64,000 nucleotides of DNA from Sphagnum compactum (GCA_965153455.1 OZ234498.1:7068001-7132000), one strand, 5' to 3'; numbered from the stretch's first letter, positions 51,254 to 63,592 are shown. A program made the numbers and translations. Notes: generated by a model not told the origin, from the letters alone.

Positions 51254-54200
51254 CTACTCAAGATTGTCTTGTGGCTTGGGTGATGTAAAAATGGCAGTGT
51301 AGAAACGGAGGCGGTCTCTCTGGGATCGTGTCAGGTTGGAATTCTGTAGTGCATCATTGGGAGATACAGAGCACTCAGCAAAGTTCAAGGCACCTGAAGG
51401 ATTGGGACTGCAGCGGGCTTTGTGTCGCCGCCATGCAAGCTGCACAGTAGCAGCAGCCCACATGCGCCAGCTGGAGGAGTAATAGCGAGCTGTGTGCTTC
51501 AGCTGGTCATTGGCAAACTTGAAGGGAAAATGTTTAGTAATGTACCTCAGATCTTGAGCTTCCAGTCCAAAGGCTTCAGTTAGGTCTAGTGTTGTCAGTG
51601 TTACCATTGAAAGGGGGAGACAGTCATTCCTGGGTTTGCTTAAACACCAGGATATAAGTTCATCTCCACAGAAATTGCCTGGGCCCAATATACAAGTGCT
51701 TGTCCTGTTGCTGGGATGCATATGGTATTCACTTGTCATATGTCCACGCACAATGAATAGCATCTGCCGAACAGGATCTCCTGCATTCAGAACCTGTGGA
51801 CACAAAAGATTCTTTGATTGAATTCCAGACTGAGAATGCAAACCTGAAAATCAGGAGGAGAAGAGAGGTTGTCAAAGCTTAAAGGACAACAATGGGTTCT
51901 GGATGAACACAGAAGATTGTTAAGAAGACCCACCTTCTCGCCTTTGATGAAAAGGAGAGGCTTGAGGCGCTCACAGATGTTGTTCAGCACCAGATCATCC
52001 ATTTGATCAAACAATGGTACCTGCACAGATACCCAGTATCAATACATACCTACTTGAGTTGAGAGTTCAAAGCAACAATGGTGTGTAATAACATCATGGT
52101 TCATCCTGTTGCATGTGTTCAAAGGGTAACCCCTGAGCAATTAAATGATCTCTCCCAAAGAAGACATGCCCCCACCACAGCAGAAAGCCTTAAACTCTGG
52201 CACTTGATGTGTCCTCAAATGGATCATGGTGAGACAAGGGTGATCATCAGAAGTCTGAAATGTCAGGTGCTATAGAAGGCAGCTGGGGCTTGCCTGGGAA
52301 GCTCAAAATAAAAGTTTGGTTCCCCTTGATTGGCCTTGTCTGAAAAGAAGCATATGCAGGGGGAAGGAAGAGAAGGCTTGAAGAGCAATGTAACTGAACA
52401 AAAATATGAAATTGCCAATTCCCATGATCAAAACTAATGAGACTAACATGTGTAGACTCATGATTTACAATCTGATGATGGGCTGGCTGTAGAGCATGGA
52501 TCAAAGTTCTAGACAAGTCTGGGCTAAAGAGTGACTAATAGATGGGAGGAAATCACACATCTCACAAGACTTTGTGACTGGTTTTTTCTCATGTTATGCG
52601 CGGAAATGTTCACAGGAACTGAGCATCAGACTTTAGCTGTCAAGAACAAGTTCAAGGAGATGTAGGACATTTGCCTCAGCTATGGAATTCACCCAATTTC
52701 TCCTAGAGATTTGAAACAGTGTGTGGTGACTTCAGTTGTGGTTTTACAGTTGTCATACAGCAAACTAGAATGTTTATGCATGTATTACTGCAAATCTCCA
52801 GGTGGATAGTGACCATACAACAAATGAAGAGCAAGGGAAATAGATACAGTTCATGGCAGGCAAAGATGATGTGGGAATTGCAATTTGTTATGATTGAGTA
52901 CCTGCCGGACAAGATCAACACAGAGATGCCGCTTTATATCACGCCTAAGGCCCACAGGGAGATCACGAACAGATGCCTCTTCATCAACCCCACGAGTGGC
53001 TGCCCACTTCTGCCGTTCATGTTTGCGCACACGCTGCCGCAATGTGGCAGGTAACTGTCGCCTCCGCATCCACCACTCTTGGTCTCGAATGCGCAGCTGT
53101 GTCTCCTCCTTCTTAGCAGTAATGGAACGCAGGAATCCCTAGAATTGCTAACAATTTGCAAGTCAATTTTGGACCTTAATGGCAAAGAGAAGCAGCATAC
53201 AATTAAGGCACTCATACACACACCATGGGCCCTGCCTTGCTCCATTTTCCACTCACTATGATGCACTGAAGGGCTGCACCAACCCTACTAAATGCTCTTG
53301 CCAACCTCCTCTATGGTCTTTTAGGGAAACTATCAACAAACCATAATGTCTACCTGCCCATATGAGAATGCATATGATGTCTCTACCACATGCTTTGTAA
53401 GCAGAATACTCTTTATAGATAGGTTCTGTGCATATATGGAGGTATCATAAAAAGACTTATTGTTCTACAGTGGGGATGGTAGGTAACCATACCTGGATGT
53501 TACCTATCAGCATGCTGAAAAGAAGCAAGCCAAGAGTCACAACAAAGAGGCTAAAAACCACTTCAAGGGTGTGATCTGTTGGGGTCAAAGCATTCCCAAA
53601 TGAGCTGCAAACCATGACACCCCTTATGAGTTAAGGAGCCCATATTGAAGAACCAAAGCAAGCAATGAATTCATCAGGAAATTCAAATGTGAAAAGAATC
53701 AAGCCAAGAGTCAATAAGTGTGACAGGAGACTCAAGTGCTCATCTCAACTTTTGAACTCTTTAGTAGTTGATTGAGATGGCATTGCAGGAAAAGCATGGT
53801 GATAGAATAACAAGCTCATGCAGAGGAGTAGTTTCACCCAGAAGCAAGTTTGTGTACCTCATAGTCATCACACCCCAGAAGAGCGGGAGTAAGATCTTGT
53901 TCACAGGGATGTTATCAGTCACTAATGGCACAGCAAGGGAGTAGATGCCAAAGCTGAAATTACCACCAGGCATGGGCCCAGCACTGAAGCAGTTGTCGGC
54001 AATAGCTGGATCTTGTGCCCATGCGAGCCTGTTTGGATCAATAAGTGGCTGTGTGCTAAATGCAACAGTTTGTGGACACCCCAGGTAAGCTGGATTGCAG
54101 TTTTCCATATTTGCACACTCTGAATGTATACATGATTCAACTCGTTGCACTGTAAGAAGGTACCAAATTGACCCAGCTACCTGAGAGCACCATGATCACA

Positions 54201-56150
54201 GGAGTCAGGATTGCAGTAAAATATAAACACAAGTTCTTCCCTGTTTTTGCACAAGCCTTGACCAGAGGAAAAATGTCTATATATGTGGATGATCTGCAAG
54301 CAAAGCAAAAAAGAATCTGCAGAGAGTGATAAAGTGAGGCTTTTGACTTGCTTACATGAGCAGCAGAGAAATAGGCTGCAAGATTCAGAACAAACCCTGA
54401 GTAGGCAGTGCCAAAAATGTAACCAGTCACACGTTGGAGGCGACGGCCTACCAAGACAAGATGCAAAAGTTTGGGAATATACTGAAATAAGAACGCAAGT
54501 AGAATGTAATTCATGATGCGAATGGTCACTCCACCTTGTGCCACCAGTGAGGGCACCACTATCCACAGCATTGTCTGCCAGACAAATCGCCACCAGTATC
54601 ATTCCTAGAGCTCAATCTTCACGAACAACACAGCAACAAGCTCATAATCCCTTGTACAAAGAGACTAATTGAACTCAGATGTAATGATCATGCCTATGTA
54701 AGTTGCAGCATTCAGCCTCCTCAGGGCATCCATGTACGAGAGACAAGAAACTTTCTTATACAATATGTGCCATCCTGTAACCAGGAAGCAAGGACCCAAT
54801 GATGAGGTACTGTGATTTAGCAGGTCTTAGGTCTTCAATCCATCCTTGCTTGCATGTATCCTCTATGCAGGCAGCAGATCTGCTGAATCTTGCAGCATTT
54901 CCGGTAAGAACTTTGCAAGAATTGTTAAAAAAAATAGCAGTTGGAGGGCTTTCAAATCGTGTACCTGGGGAATTGGGAGGATGACAAAAACATCAAATGC
55001 GAAGCCCTGCAAGGGCCAAAGATAGTGATGTGCAATCTTTCGTGCATCCCATACAAGATCCCCCCGGCCTAAAACCAGTGACTTCTTGGAAACATAGGCC
55101 AGCTTCAGCTGTAGCCATATCTGCCAGAGGTACATGGCATCCACAAGGCACCGCAGCGTAGTGACGACAATTGCATACACAACCTGGATATAGAGACATG
55201 AGAGCTGGCTGTTGATGGAAAGAAGAGACAGGAAAAGTGGGTCAACTGCGACACCAACAACACAGGAAAATAGAAACCATCTGTTGGCTCGCTGAATTGC
55301 ATCACTGTGGGGGTCCAGCACTTTGCCAAATATCCATGTGCGGTTTGCATGGCTCTTCCTGTCACTGTGCACAACCATTGCTATCATATGTAAGCAATAA
55401 TATAGGGTAAAACCTAAGCCCACAGTTGAAAAGAGGAAGGAAAACAGGTGCTGGAAAAAAATACTGGCAAAACAGCTCCTGCGCCCAGATTATTGAAGAA
55501 GTTCAAAGATTGCCATTCTACACCTACTGAACAAGAACTTGTGAGAGAGATCACAGCCAATCCAGATCGGACATGTCAAATCGGTTTCTCAACATCAACA
55601 GCAACAAAATGGGAACTTTACTTGCCGGATGACAAGAGCAACACATGCTCCTCCTAGTTTACATTCCTTTCAGAACATTTCACTCTTGGATATTCCAAGA
55701 AAAAATAAAAAATAAAAAAATCCGCCGAGCTACTGAATTCAAGAACACTTCATCAACAATTTCCAGTCCTTCAACAATTTAGGGATAGCAAAACAGGCTT
55801 TAAAACCAACACCGCTATCACCACCACAACCAGCACAGGTTTTTCAGCAGCAACAACAACAACAACAGGAGAAGATAATTGCAAACTTACATAGAGGGCT
55901 CGGGTCGATGTGGTTCAAGACATGAGCCTGCAGTAGCTTCCAAAGGCGCAGGAGTTCCATCCCCGGAGTTGGCGGAGTGAAATGGCGGAGGGCCTAAACC
56001 AGTACAAGCATAACAAAGTTCCAACTCCGAGAAGTTCCTCTGCTTTCCAGAAGGGAACTCATTGAATCGATCCCCGAGCTTGCGGCTCCATTCATTCACG
56101 GAATTGGCATCAAACCTATCAAACTTTGGCTTTTGGTCTCCTCCCATCAT
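51254..56150 (-). CDS. CNGC4: Cyclic nucleotide-gated ion channel, CNGC4-type (group IVB)
   Basis: Eight minus-strand exons with consistent phases: 56150-55891, 55364-54965, 54574-54356, 54180-53858, 53604-53493, 53138-52902, 52020-51934 and 51793-51254; 2178 nt, 725 residues. The N-terminus has CYACTGLGPPPFHS as in CNGC2. The channel core follows: GKVLDPHSD, YLWQIWLQLKLAYVS, FDVFVILPIPQ, QYIPKLLHLV, VTGYIFGT. The pore exon has FWGVMTMSSFGN, with a Gly-Asn filter (404-405) like CNGC4. The C-linker reads EWWMRRRQLP, LRQRVRKHERQ and LRRDIKRHL. The cyclic-nucleotide-binding domain spans about 518-640 (VPLFDQMDDLVL, GPGNFCGDELISW), then an IQ motif (VQLAWRRHKAR, 663-673) for calmodulin. It ends TSPKPQDNLE, also CNGC2/4-like. 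The product is a plasma-membrane cation channel; Arabidopsis CNGC2 and CNGC4 act together in calcium entry and immunity. The start is the first ATG; a second ATG follows at once. Confidence 0.93.
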
Positions 56151-56349
56151 CAGCCACACAAAGCCGCCTCCTTCTCCATCTATTTACACCCACCAGATCT
56201 CCATCATCAATCAGCAGCAAAACCAAAATACTCCGCCCCCCCCAAAAACACACACAGGATCTTACCAAAAGAGCAAGGAGAAGCAAAAGTGGAAGAAGAA
56301 GAAGAAGAAGACACACAAAGTGCAGAGAGTCTGTCGTCTCAAACAGGAA

Positions 56350-56405
<56 letters not shown>

Positions 56406-56825
56406 TGTGAACAACTTTTTCTTTAAGCAAAAAAAAAAGTTGGGTCTTGTTCCTTTTTGCTTTCCTTTTGGATTTCATTATTTTTCTTCTTTCCTTTAAA
56501 AACCCACTTGTGTTGTATTTGCATTTTGGAGTTTGTGGGAATTCTTCTTGGGGATTGTGTTTTTCATCTGCTTCCTCTTGCTCCTCTTGTTGTTCTTCTT
56601 CTTCGTCGTCGTTTCCGTCTTGCTCTTCTTCTTCTTCTTCTTGTCTCCTCCTCATTTTGTGTTCTTCTTCTTTTCCTTGTTGTTGTTCTTGTTCTTCGTT
56701 TCTCCTCCTCATTTTGTGTTGTGGTATATTTTTTTTCTTATTGTAAAACTCGATTAAGTGATATTACAACTTTACATAAGTTTTCTAAAGAAATTATTTA
56801 TTGGCTCTGCCCCCTCAGGATGAGA
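56151..56825 (-). other. Promoter/5' UTR zone of the CNGC4-like gene
   Basis: The upstream flank contains GAA units (about 56290-56311), a GT/GA compound microsatellite and, beyond it, a pyrimidine-rich TTC/CTC stretch to about 56710. The long open frames on both strands come from these repeats and are not genes. Confidence 0.5.
56350..56401. repeat. Compound (GT)n(GA)n microsatellite
   Basis: About ten GT units run directly into about sixteen GA units, 200-250 bases upstream of the CNGC start codon. In the RNA sense it reads CT then CA, a common arrangement in plant 5' leaders. Confidence 0.95.
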
Positions 56826-57497
56826 CTCCTCAATACCATATATGATGGAGAATTCATTTGGTCCCACATTTTGAGCAATGTTCACAACGTGTTACTTTGA
56901 ACTTTGAGTTCCTTAATGGGTATCAGACTTATATATCATATATGTTGCAATGTTCACGAGGTGTTAGTTTGAACTTTGAGTTCCTTAGTGGGTATCAAAC
57001 TTATATCATATATAATGCAAAGTACATTTGGCCTCACATTTTCAGGAATGTTCCAAGGTGTTAGTTTGAACTTTGAATTCCTTAATGGATATCAAAATTG
57101 TATCATGTCATATATGTTGAAAAGTTCATTTGGTCTCACATTTTGAGGAATGTTCACAAGGTGTTATTTTGAACTTTGAGTTTTTCAATGGGTGTCAAAT
57201 TTATATCATATATGACATAGAGTTCATTTGGCCTTACATTTTGAGGAATGTTCACAAGGTGTTAGTTTGAACTTTGAGTTCATTAGTGGGTATCAAACCT
57301 CTATCATATACGATACAAAGTTCATTTGGTCTCACATTTTCAAGAATGTTAAAAAGGTGTTACTTTGAACTTTGAGTTCATTAGTGGGTGTCAGACCTAT
57401 ATCATATATGATGGAGAGTTCATTTGGTCCCACATTTTGAGAAATGTTCACAAATTGTTATTTTGAACTTTGAGTTCATTAGTGGGTGTTAAACCTT
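56826..57497. repeat. Minisatellite, unit about 95-107 bp, about 7 copies
   Basis: The unit holds TTCATTTGGTCCCACATTTTG, AGGAATGTTCACAAGGTGTTA, TTTGAACTTTGAGTTC and GTGGGTATCAAACC followed by TATATCATATATGA; each is quoted in part. ACTTTGAGTT recurs about every 75-107 bases from 56899 to 57467. One unit is shortened. Copies differ by substitutions and small gaps. Confidence 0.88.
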
Positions 57498-59295
57498 TTC
57501 CTAGGAAAAATGAATCTCAACTGAGATTTCTTGCAATCAATTCTTGATGACGCAGAACTAGTAGTAACAAAAAAAAAAAAGGGAAAGTAAAGGAAAAAGG
57601 GGTTGGAGGGTGGTGGAAACTAATGAACTAAAACAATTGACAGTCGAGAGGAAACGGAGAAGGAGTTAAGAAATAACGGCTTGGCAAACAGGGAGGATCA
57701 TAAGGATCAGAATCACATGTTGCAGCAAATAGAGAAGAAAAAATTAGTGAAGAAAATTTCAATTATAGTTAGTTTTACTTTCTTCAACCTTCACCCAATG
57801 TTTTGGTTTTGGTTAGGGCTTTTGTTTCTTTTGAACTTGTGTTCTAGTGAAACCTTTGGGATTTTAGTGAGATTGACCATTGGACCAAAACATGTGGGCA
57901 TCAACCTATTAGAAACAGCTTTGGATTTTTTGTATGTTCTTTTTTTGAGGGACTAAGTTATCATAAAAGATGAGAAAGTGGAATGGCTTCTTAGGTGTGT
58001 GGGCCTAGAACTTGAAGATAATCTTCCCAATTGAAAAGTTTATCTCCCCCCCCCCCCAAAAACCAATTAACATTTTTTTTTTGTCGATGTTGTACATAGT
58101 TATTGGAGTGGATTGGGATCTTTGTGAAGAGGGTATCTAGTCCACCACATTTGTTTTTTAAAAAACTTATGTGCGGTGTTACTTATCTTAGGTCCTCCAA
58201 GATTGGGAACAAAAAGTGAAGCCTATAATGTTTAAACATTAGGATGTTTAGGTCATGTTGAACCCAACATAATAATGATTATGCCACTCAAGCTTTTAGT
58301 GAAGTTAAGGTTTGGTTTTGGCATAATGCCCTAGCTAAGGACCTTTAGGCAATTTCCTATATTTTTCCTTTCAATCTGTTTAGTTTTTTGTTGTTGGTTT
58401 TGTAGATTTAAAATTGCCCTATAGCAATAGGTAATTTTTTAATAAGTGGGGCATGTGCTCATATTAGGCCTCTTTCCTCATGGGCACCAAATGTCCCATG
58501 TCCTTTAGTTCATCATGTCCCATTGAACCTTGTCCTTCCTATCACCCATTTGTTTTATCATGTGCCACCACAGACCTTGTTTCCACCCCATCTCCCATGC
58601 AAACCACACTCTTCCCATTAATTCCCCTTCCCATTTTACCAAACCACACACCATCCATTAGTTCCCCTTACTGACCCCAAGTCCTTCGGGTGAATTCAGG
58701 GCCCCAACCCTACACTTTCCCAAACCCCTTTAATCATGCACATGTATGACCTTTTCCCCCTTCCACTCTACCAAAGCCTCCAATTGCACATGATCAGATC
58801 CCCCAACCTACCTTCATCTCTTCAACATGTTTACAACCTCAACCTAATGCCTTTTGCCCCACATGTTGCATCAATTTACTAGTTAAAGGTTAGCTTGTCA
58901 TTAGTGTTTCGGTCAAACACCCAATTTATTTAATCCAAACCCCCATGACCATTTCGACTTAATACCTTCCCTTGTTCCCACCCCACTTACATCAGCCTGG
59001 ACGTGGGTTTCGTCTTTGGATGTCCTTGAGTCCTTTCTTAAGCTTTCGTTGTCTTTGATTGTATGACCGCATCTTTGTTGCTTTATAATGTGACGTACAA
59101 GTGGCGTTTCATTTTCCATTGGATAAATTAGCACAAGACCCCTATAATGTGGTAGTTTGGCATTTGTTCCTCTTATTACCCCAATGGCGTCTCACTTTGC
59201 CCCCTCATGGCGGGGCAACGAGGTATAAGGAAACGTGGATTTGATTCAAGTGCTTTTTAAAAGGCGATTGGAAAAACTTACAAGAGGAGTTTTCT
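57498..59295. other. Intergenic, no gene recognised
   Basis: Short frames only. A run of nine or more C lies near 58049. The part after about 59100 may be upstream sequence of the LINE remnant. Confidence 0.4.
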
Positions 59296-59990
59296 TTGCG
59301 AACCCAAGCTTTGGTGGCAAGTTCTAATTCAGTGCCTCTTCCCCAACATGATCCCCCAACTCATAAACACCTTCTTTATAGTCCAGTTCTTGGACGTGCA
59401 AAAGAATACTCTAGAGCAACCTACGCCTTGGCACCATTTTCCGCTTCTCCCACATATTTTGACACCGCCTCAACTCTCACCGCACTACACCTTGAATCAT
59501 ATGGTTATTTCTTGTTTTTCCTAAAAGACTATAAACTAGATCAAGACCTCAAACTTTTTTCTAATCCCTTCAAACTAACATTCCAACGCATGCCCCATCT
59601 ATTAATAAGTGGTCTTTTTGGGATGGTTTTTGAACACCTTTGAAATTATTTTCACCTAAAAGATTCAACGAATGGATTCCTTTAGTTATTTCAGCTTTGT
59701 TTTCATATTGCTAAAGGTCACATTCCACCTCGAATTGCATGTGTTCTTAGTGCGACCCACTTCTTAGCCATGACTAAGCCTTCAGGCGGAGTTCGTCCCA
59801 TTGCAGTGGGGGAAGCATTATATCAACTCACAAATCGCACATTATGCCTTCAATTTTGTGACGCCTTTGCAACGCATTTTTCCCCACACCAATTTGGAGT
59901 CATGAAACAATAGTTTTCCATGGCATCAAGTGCACCCTAGACCTTCATCCCAACCGAGGGGTTTTGGTTTACTTGAATGTCCATAAAATA
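59296..59990 (+). mobile_element. LINE-type reverse transcriptase remnant
   Basis: An open stretch (59296-59643) has SRATYALAPFSASPTYFDTA, like the thumb-proximal region before LINE reverse transcriptases. Stops follow, and then another frame (about 59725-59905) reads HIPPRIACVLSATHFLAMTK, PSGGVRPIAVGEALYQLTNR and FSPHQFGVMKQ, a conserved reverse transcriptase block. A third frame near 59918-59985 gives HGIKCTLDLHPNRGVLVYLN, where active copies reach the first catalytic Asp; here that position reads Asn. Frameshifts and stops make it dead. The YADD box, endonuclease and poly-A tail are absent. Confidence 0.82.
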
Positions 59991-60590
59991 TTGTCATGCA
60001 TAATTTTCTATGTAGTTTTTGGAATAAAATACCTTATAATGTGATATGAAATGTTTTTAAATGAAAATTTGAAATTGCAATCTTGTAGTGATCAACAAAC
60101 ACATCATAAAGATGTGTAAATGTATCTAAGCATATGAATATAAATGGTATTTTGATGGTATTATACAAACATCAAATTCCAATCTCACATAACAAATACC
60201 TCATATATTTATGGCAATGTTATAGTTAAATTATTTGTATGAAAATAAATAATGCATTTTGATTGATATAAAATAGATGCGTCTTTTCACCAATTTTTAG
60301 GGCTATCCATTAACAATGACTATGATAACTTGGGTATTTTCAGCTGTTGGAATGGTCCACATGGGAAAATACCACATTTTATTATGAAATGAAATGATAC
60401 TAATTTTGAAGGTGTTAACAAGGAAGTACACTAGTGCCCATCAAGGTCTTAAGGTTAGAAGACATATGCCACATGTCCATGAATTTTGAAATGCATAATA
60501 AAATTTTGTCTCCAATGATTCTCCCCCCATATATATGACACAATATTGTGTCAACGCATCAAATATTCTTGATAGGTTGAATTTTCTTTG
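59991..60590. other. No gene recognised
   Basis: AT-rich DNA between the LINE remnant and the GGATGAAAT cluster, without supported features. Confidence 0.45.
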
Positions 60591-60607
60591 TTAAATGAAA
60601 TCATATA

Positions 60608-61120
60608 TTGGATGAAATCTCATGGATACATAGTCAATGGATGAAATAATAATTAGATGAAATGATAATTGAATGAAATCCATCCAAAACAATTAATGTG
60701 TAGGTGTTTTAGTGCACATGTACCAATGGACACATGAATTGGATGAAATAAGGTGATCGGATGAAATCAAATCTTGATTGGTCAAATTTTATTTGTTGAA
60801 TGAAATCATATATTGGATGAAATATTTCATCATCTTTGGATGAAATTCATCCAAGATAAATTTTATAGGTTTTTAATGAATTTGTATTGATGGATGAAAT
60901 TAATACTTGGATGAAATGGGTTGATTGGATGAAAATGGATGAAATGAGGCGATAGGATGAAATATGAATGGATGACACATTGTAATAAGTTAAAATCAAA
61001 GCTTGGATGAGATATGACGATCAATCGGATGACATCATCACTAGATGAAACATTCTTGAGATGAAATTGTCAAGCATGATGTCTATGATTCTAGTGGATG
61101 AATATTGATGGATGAAATGG
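60608..61120. repeat. Cluster of GGATGAAAT words with irregular spacing
   Basis: About twenty copies of GGATGAAAT or one-base variants lie in about 510 bases, for example near 60610, 60639, 60741, 60759, 60815, 60838, 60892, 60909, 60938, 60956 and 61110. Spacing varies from about 15 to 60 bases and all copies are on the plus strand, so it is not a simple tandem array. Confidence 0.85.
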
Positions 61121-62372
61121 TTCAACATTTAGGCACTTTGTGAACTTTCAAAACCACTTTGTGCCTAAACATGATGTCGCGTTCATTCCCTGATAGGCTT
61201 CAACCTTTTTTTCTCCAAGATAATGTCACTTAAATGCATGTTCTAAATGCAATTGTTGGTGTGTAGGCGTGCCGTTTGTGTTAATATTTGGCGAAGCATA
61301 CGAGGAGAAGGATGTTTCAATGTTATGCAAGAAGTTAGAAAGGTAAGACATTCTTTCTTTAAGATCTTGAAGCTCTGTGTTTGTGCATTGATGCTAGCTA
61401 TGCACAATTAGGGTTTCGTAAATACTTGAACATACTATGAAATGATTGAAAGTGCATTATGAGAAAGGGTTTTCGGTTTAGGGAAAAAGGAATTTTGAAA
61501 GATCGAAAGTCACTAATGTTAGATAACCTTGGAAATTGTTGTCTTTCAAACATGCATTTGTTAAGGGTTAATGGTGATAATGGAAAGACTATGTCATCAT
61601 TGTTCTGGAGGCTACGACTAAACATAATCTCTATCCCAAGTTCCAGCCATCCTTACACCAATCCTGTTATTGTGACATATGAGATAGAACCCTTGCCAGA
61701 TTATTGCATCAATCATCCATACATAGGAGATGTGTTATTGTTTAGGGTTCCACTACATGAACATCCATAGGGGGTAAACACAATTTTATGCATTGAAAAG
61801 AATTACCATGTCCAATTCAAAGATTAGAAAATTTGTTTACACAAAATAGAACAAAGTATGTTAACATATGTGCACATAGGGGGTTGGTGGATTGAATCCA
61901 ACCATGACAACATAAAGATGTCTTTCTTTCTAGTAGTCCATTATATTCCTATGAAAAATTGTGGAAGGTTTTGAAACATGATGGTTTTTAGTACATATTT
62001 GTTTTCAAATAGGTGTCCATGTTGTTTATGTGGTAGTTTATAATATTTTTCCAAAGTAAATAAAATTTGGCTTGGCTTTTGTTCTTGCAGGATCTAGGAG
62101 AAGAACTTTGGTTTGATCAACAAAGTTCAACATCTATGGAAGAATATACATGCCCATCTCATTATGAGTTTAGGGTTTAAACATGCATCAATGGATATGT
62201 TTGCAATGATGTAGGTAGAGTAGAAAAAAGTAGTATGTTCTTTAATAAAACTAATTGATGCACAATATGAACAAGCTTGTAAATTGCAGATTATGTTGTA
62301 TGTTGGACAAGATCTGGGTTTTAGGTTCTAGACCAAAGTCTTCGAAAACTTTCTTAGACCATGTCATCTATA
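61121..62372. other. No gene recognised
   Basis: The frame at 61459-61770 (103 codons) ends NHPYIGDVLLFRVPLHEHP; it has no family I recognise. Nothing else is supported. Confidence 0.35.
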
Positions 62373-62527
62373 ATCATTACAACAAAAGGTGTCCCTATAC
62401 ACCAAATGATTTCACTAGATGTTGAGTGAATTCACTAGTCATAATGAACAGGACCTAGTGGGGAAGTAGTGAATTCATTGGCCTAATGAACAAGGACTAG
62501 TGAACTGCACCCACGTTTTGTAGTAGC
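62373..62527. repeat. Possible MITE
   Basis: The ends resemble an inverted pair: TTACAACAAAAGGTGTC on the left and, reversed, CTACTACAAAACGTGGGTG on the right. Inside are two related blocks, GTGAATTCACTAGTCATAATG and GTGAATTCATTGGCCTAATG, each followed by a CTAGTG. The target duplication is unclear. Confidence 0.35.
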
Positions 62528-62628
62528 TAGTGAGTTGAAGGTGTATACCAAAACTAGAATCATTTGCTATGCATGGAAATTAAATAAATTGAACTATTCT
62601 CCCAATAGTTCATGGGAGAAAATCCCAG

Positions 62629-63331
62629 ATTGGATGGGCTTTCAAGGCAGCGAAGGAATTCCATGTGATCACACTACAAGCTCTTATTGATGTTTGTTCG
62701 CCACTAGATTCTTCAGTTATGGACATTAATTGCAGGACGGGTATTTGCTTTCATCCCTCTCTTGTTTTTTTAGTTTCTAAATTATTTTCGCAACCTTTTG
62801 TATCTCTTACTTTTGCATTTGATTGTTCTAACATGAATAGTATTCATGTTTGTAGGGCATTGGGGAGGCTGATCTTTGCTTTGGAAGCTAATTTCAGAGA
62901 TTTTTTATGAAGTTCTCAAACCACTTTTGGATCAAAAATCAAGCGAAAATATTGTCAGGCTTAGCTTCAACCTTGTTGACGATTCTCCCATCCAAAAGAG
63001 AGCCAGAATAATCTCGATTGTGAGTAAATCTGGCTACACCCCTTTAGTTTTGTGATTTAAAATTTTCAATGTGTTTAGCTCTTTTTAATGTTTTTTTATT
63101 TTTCTCTATAGAAAGGCCAGTGGATCGAAAAAACAGCATGTTCCATTCTTTGTTCATCTTGATTTCCTTCAGAATCCTCGTCAATGTTTAATCTTGGCAT
63201 CATATGTCGAGGCGTTTACAGTTGCGTTGGCAAACTTATGTTCCATCCCCCCATCTTTAGAGCCTAGGACCTGTTACCATCCTAATGTTCAGATGTTCAT
63301 TGATGATGAAGTGAGAGAAGCTAGTGTTTAG
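62629..63331 (+). pseudogene. Unidentified gene-like tract with apparent exons
   Basis: Three coding-looking blocks lie between plausible splice sites. Block 1 (62629-62740) follows AATCCCAG and reads IGWAFKAAKEFHVITLQALI, then DVCSPLDSSVMDINCRT before GGgtattt. Block 2 (62856-63019) follows GTTTGTAG and reads ALGRLIFALEANFRDF, then after a one-T frame change YEVLKPLLDQKSSENIVRLS and FNLVDDSPIQKRARIISI before gtgagt. Block 3 (63112-63331) follows CTCTATAG and, after a one-A change, reads QHVPFFVHLDFLQNPRQ, LASYVEAFTVALANLC and MFIDDEVREASV before TAG. The frame changes sit in runs of seven T and six A; the block 1/2 phase also disagrees by one. I do not recognise the family. Either a pseudogene or a gene with indel errors. 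Confidence 0.4.
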
Positions 63332-63376
63332 GACGTTTATGGACTCTTTTTGCCTTTGATTATATTCTACTTGTAC

Positions 63377-63592
63377 TTAATTGAAAGACGATTTTTCCAT
63401 TTTCTTTTTCTTCCTAGGGTAGTAGCTCTTTGAGCCCCTTTGCATGAGTTCTTCAAACTTTTGTTTCTCTTGTGCATCTTTTGCATCTTGCCTATCTCTA
63501 AAAGAATTATATTCGGTATACTTTCTAAGTTGTTCCATTTGGAAACAATACAAAAAGGTGTATGGAAAATATATTTGATAGAATTTGAACAA
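63377..63592 (-). other. Small charged open frame, unassigned
   Basis: The minus-strand frame ends with MEQLRKYTEYNSFRDRQ, AKDAQEKQKFEELMQRG and a Lys-rich tail, a helical, highly charged peptide. A possible acceptor (CAACTTAG) lies inside it. It may be the last exon of a minus-strand gene or transposon extending past the window, together with the frame at 63839-64000. No family is recognised. Confidence 0.25.

Noticed and set aside
56119-56900. Several frames of 90 to 197 codons upstream of the CNGC gene, with Glu-, Ser- or Phe-rich runs
   Set aside because: They follow GAA, GA/GT and TTC repeats on both strands; low complexity explains their openness.
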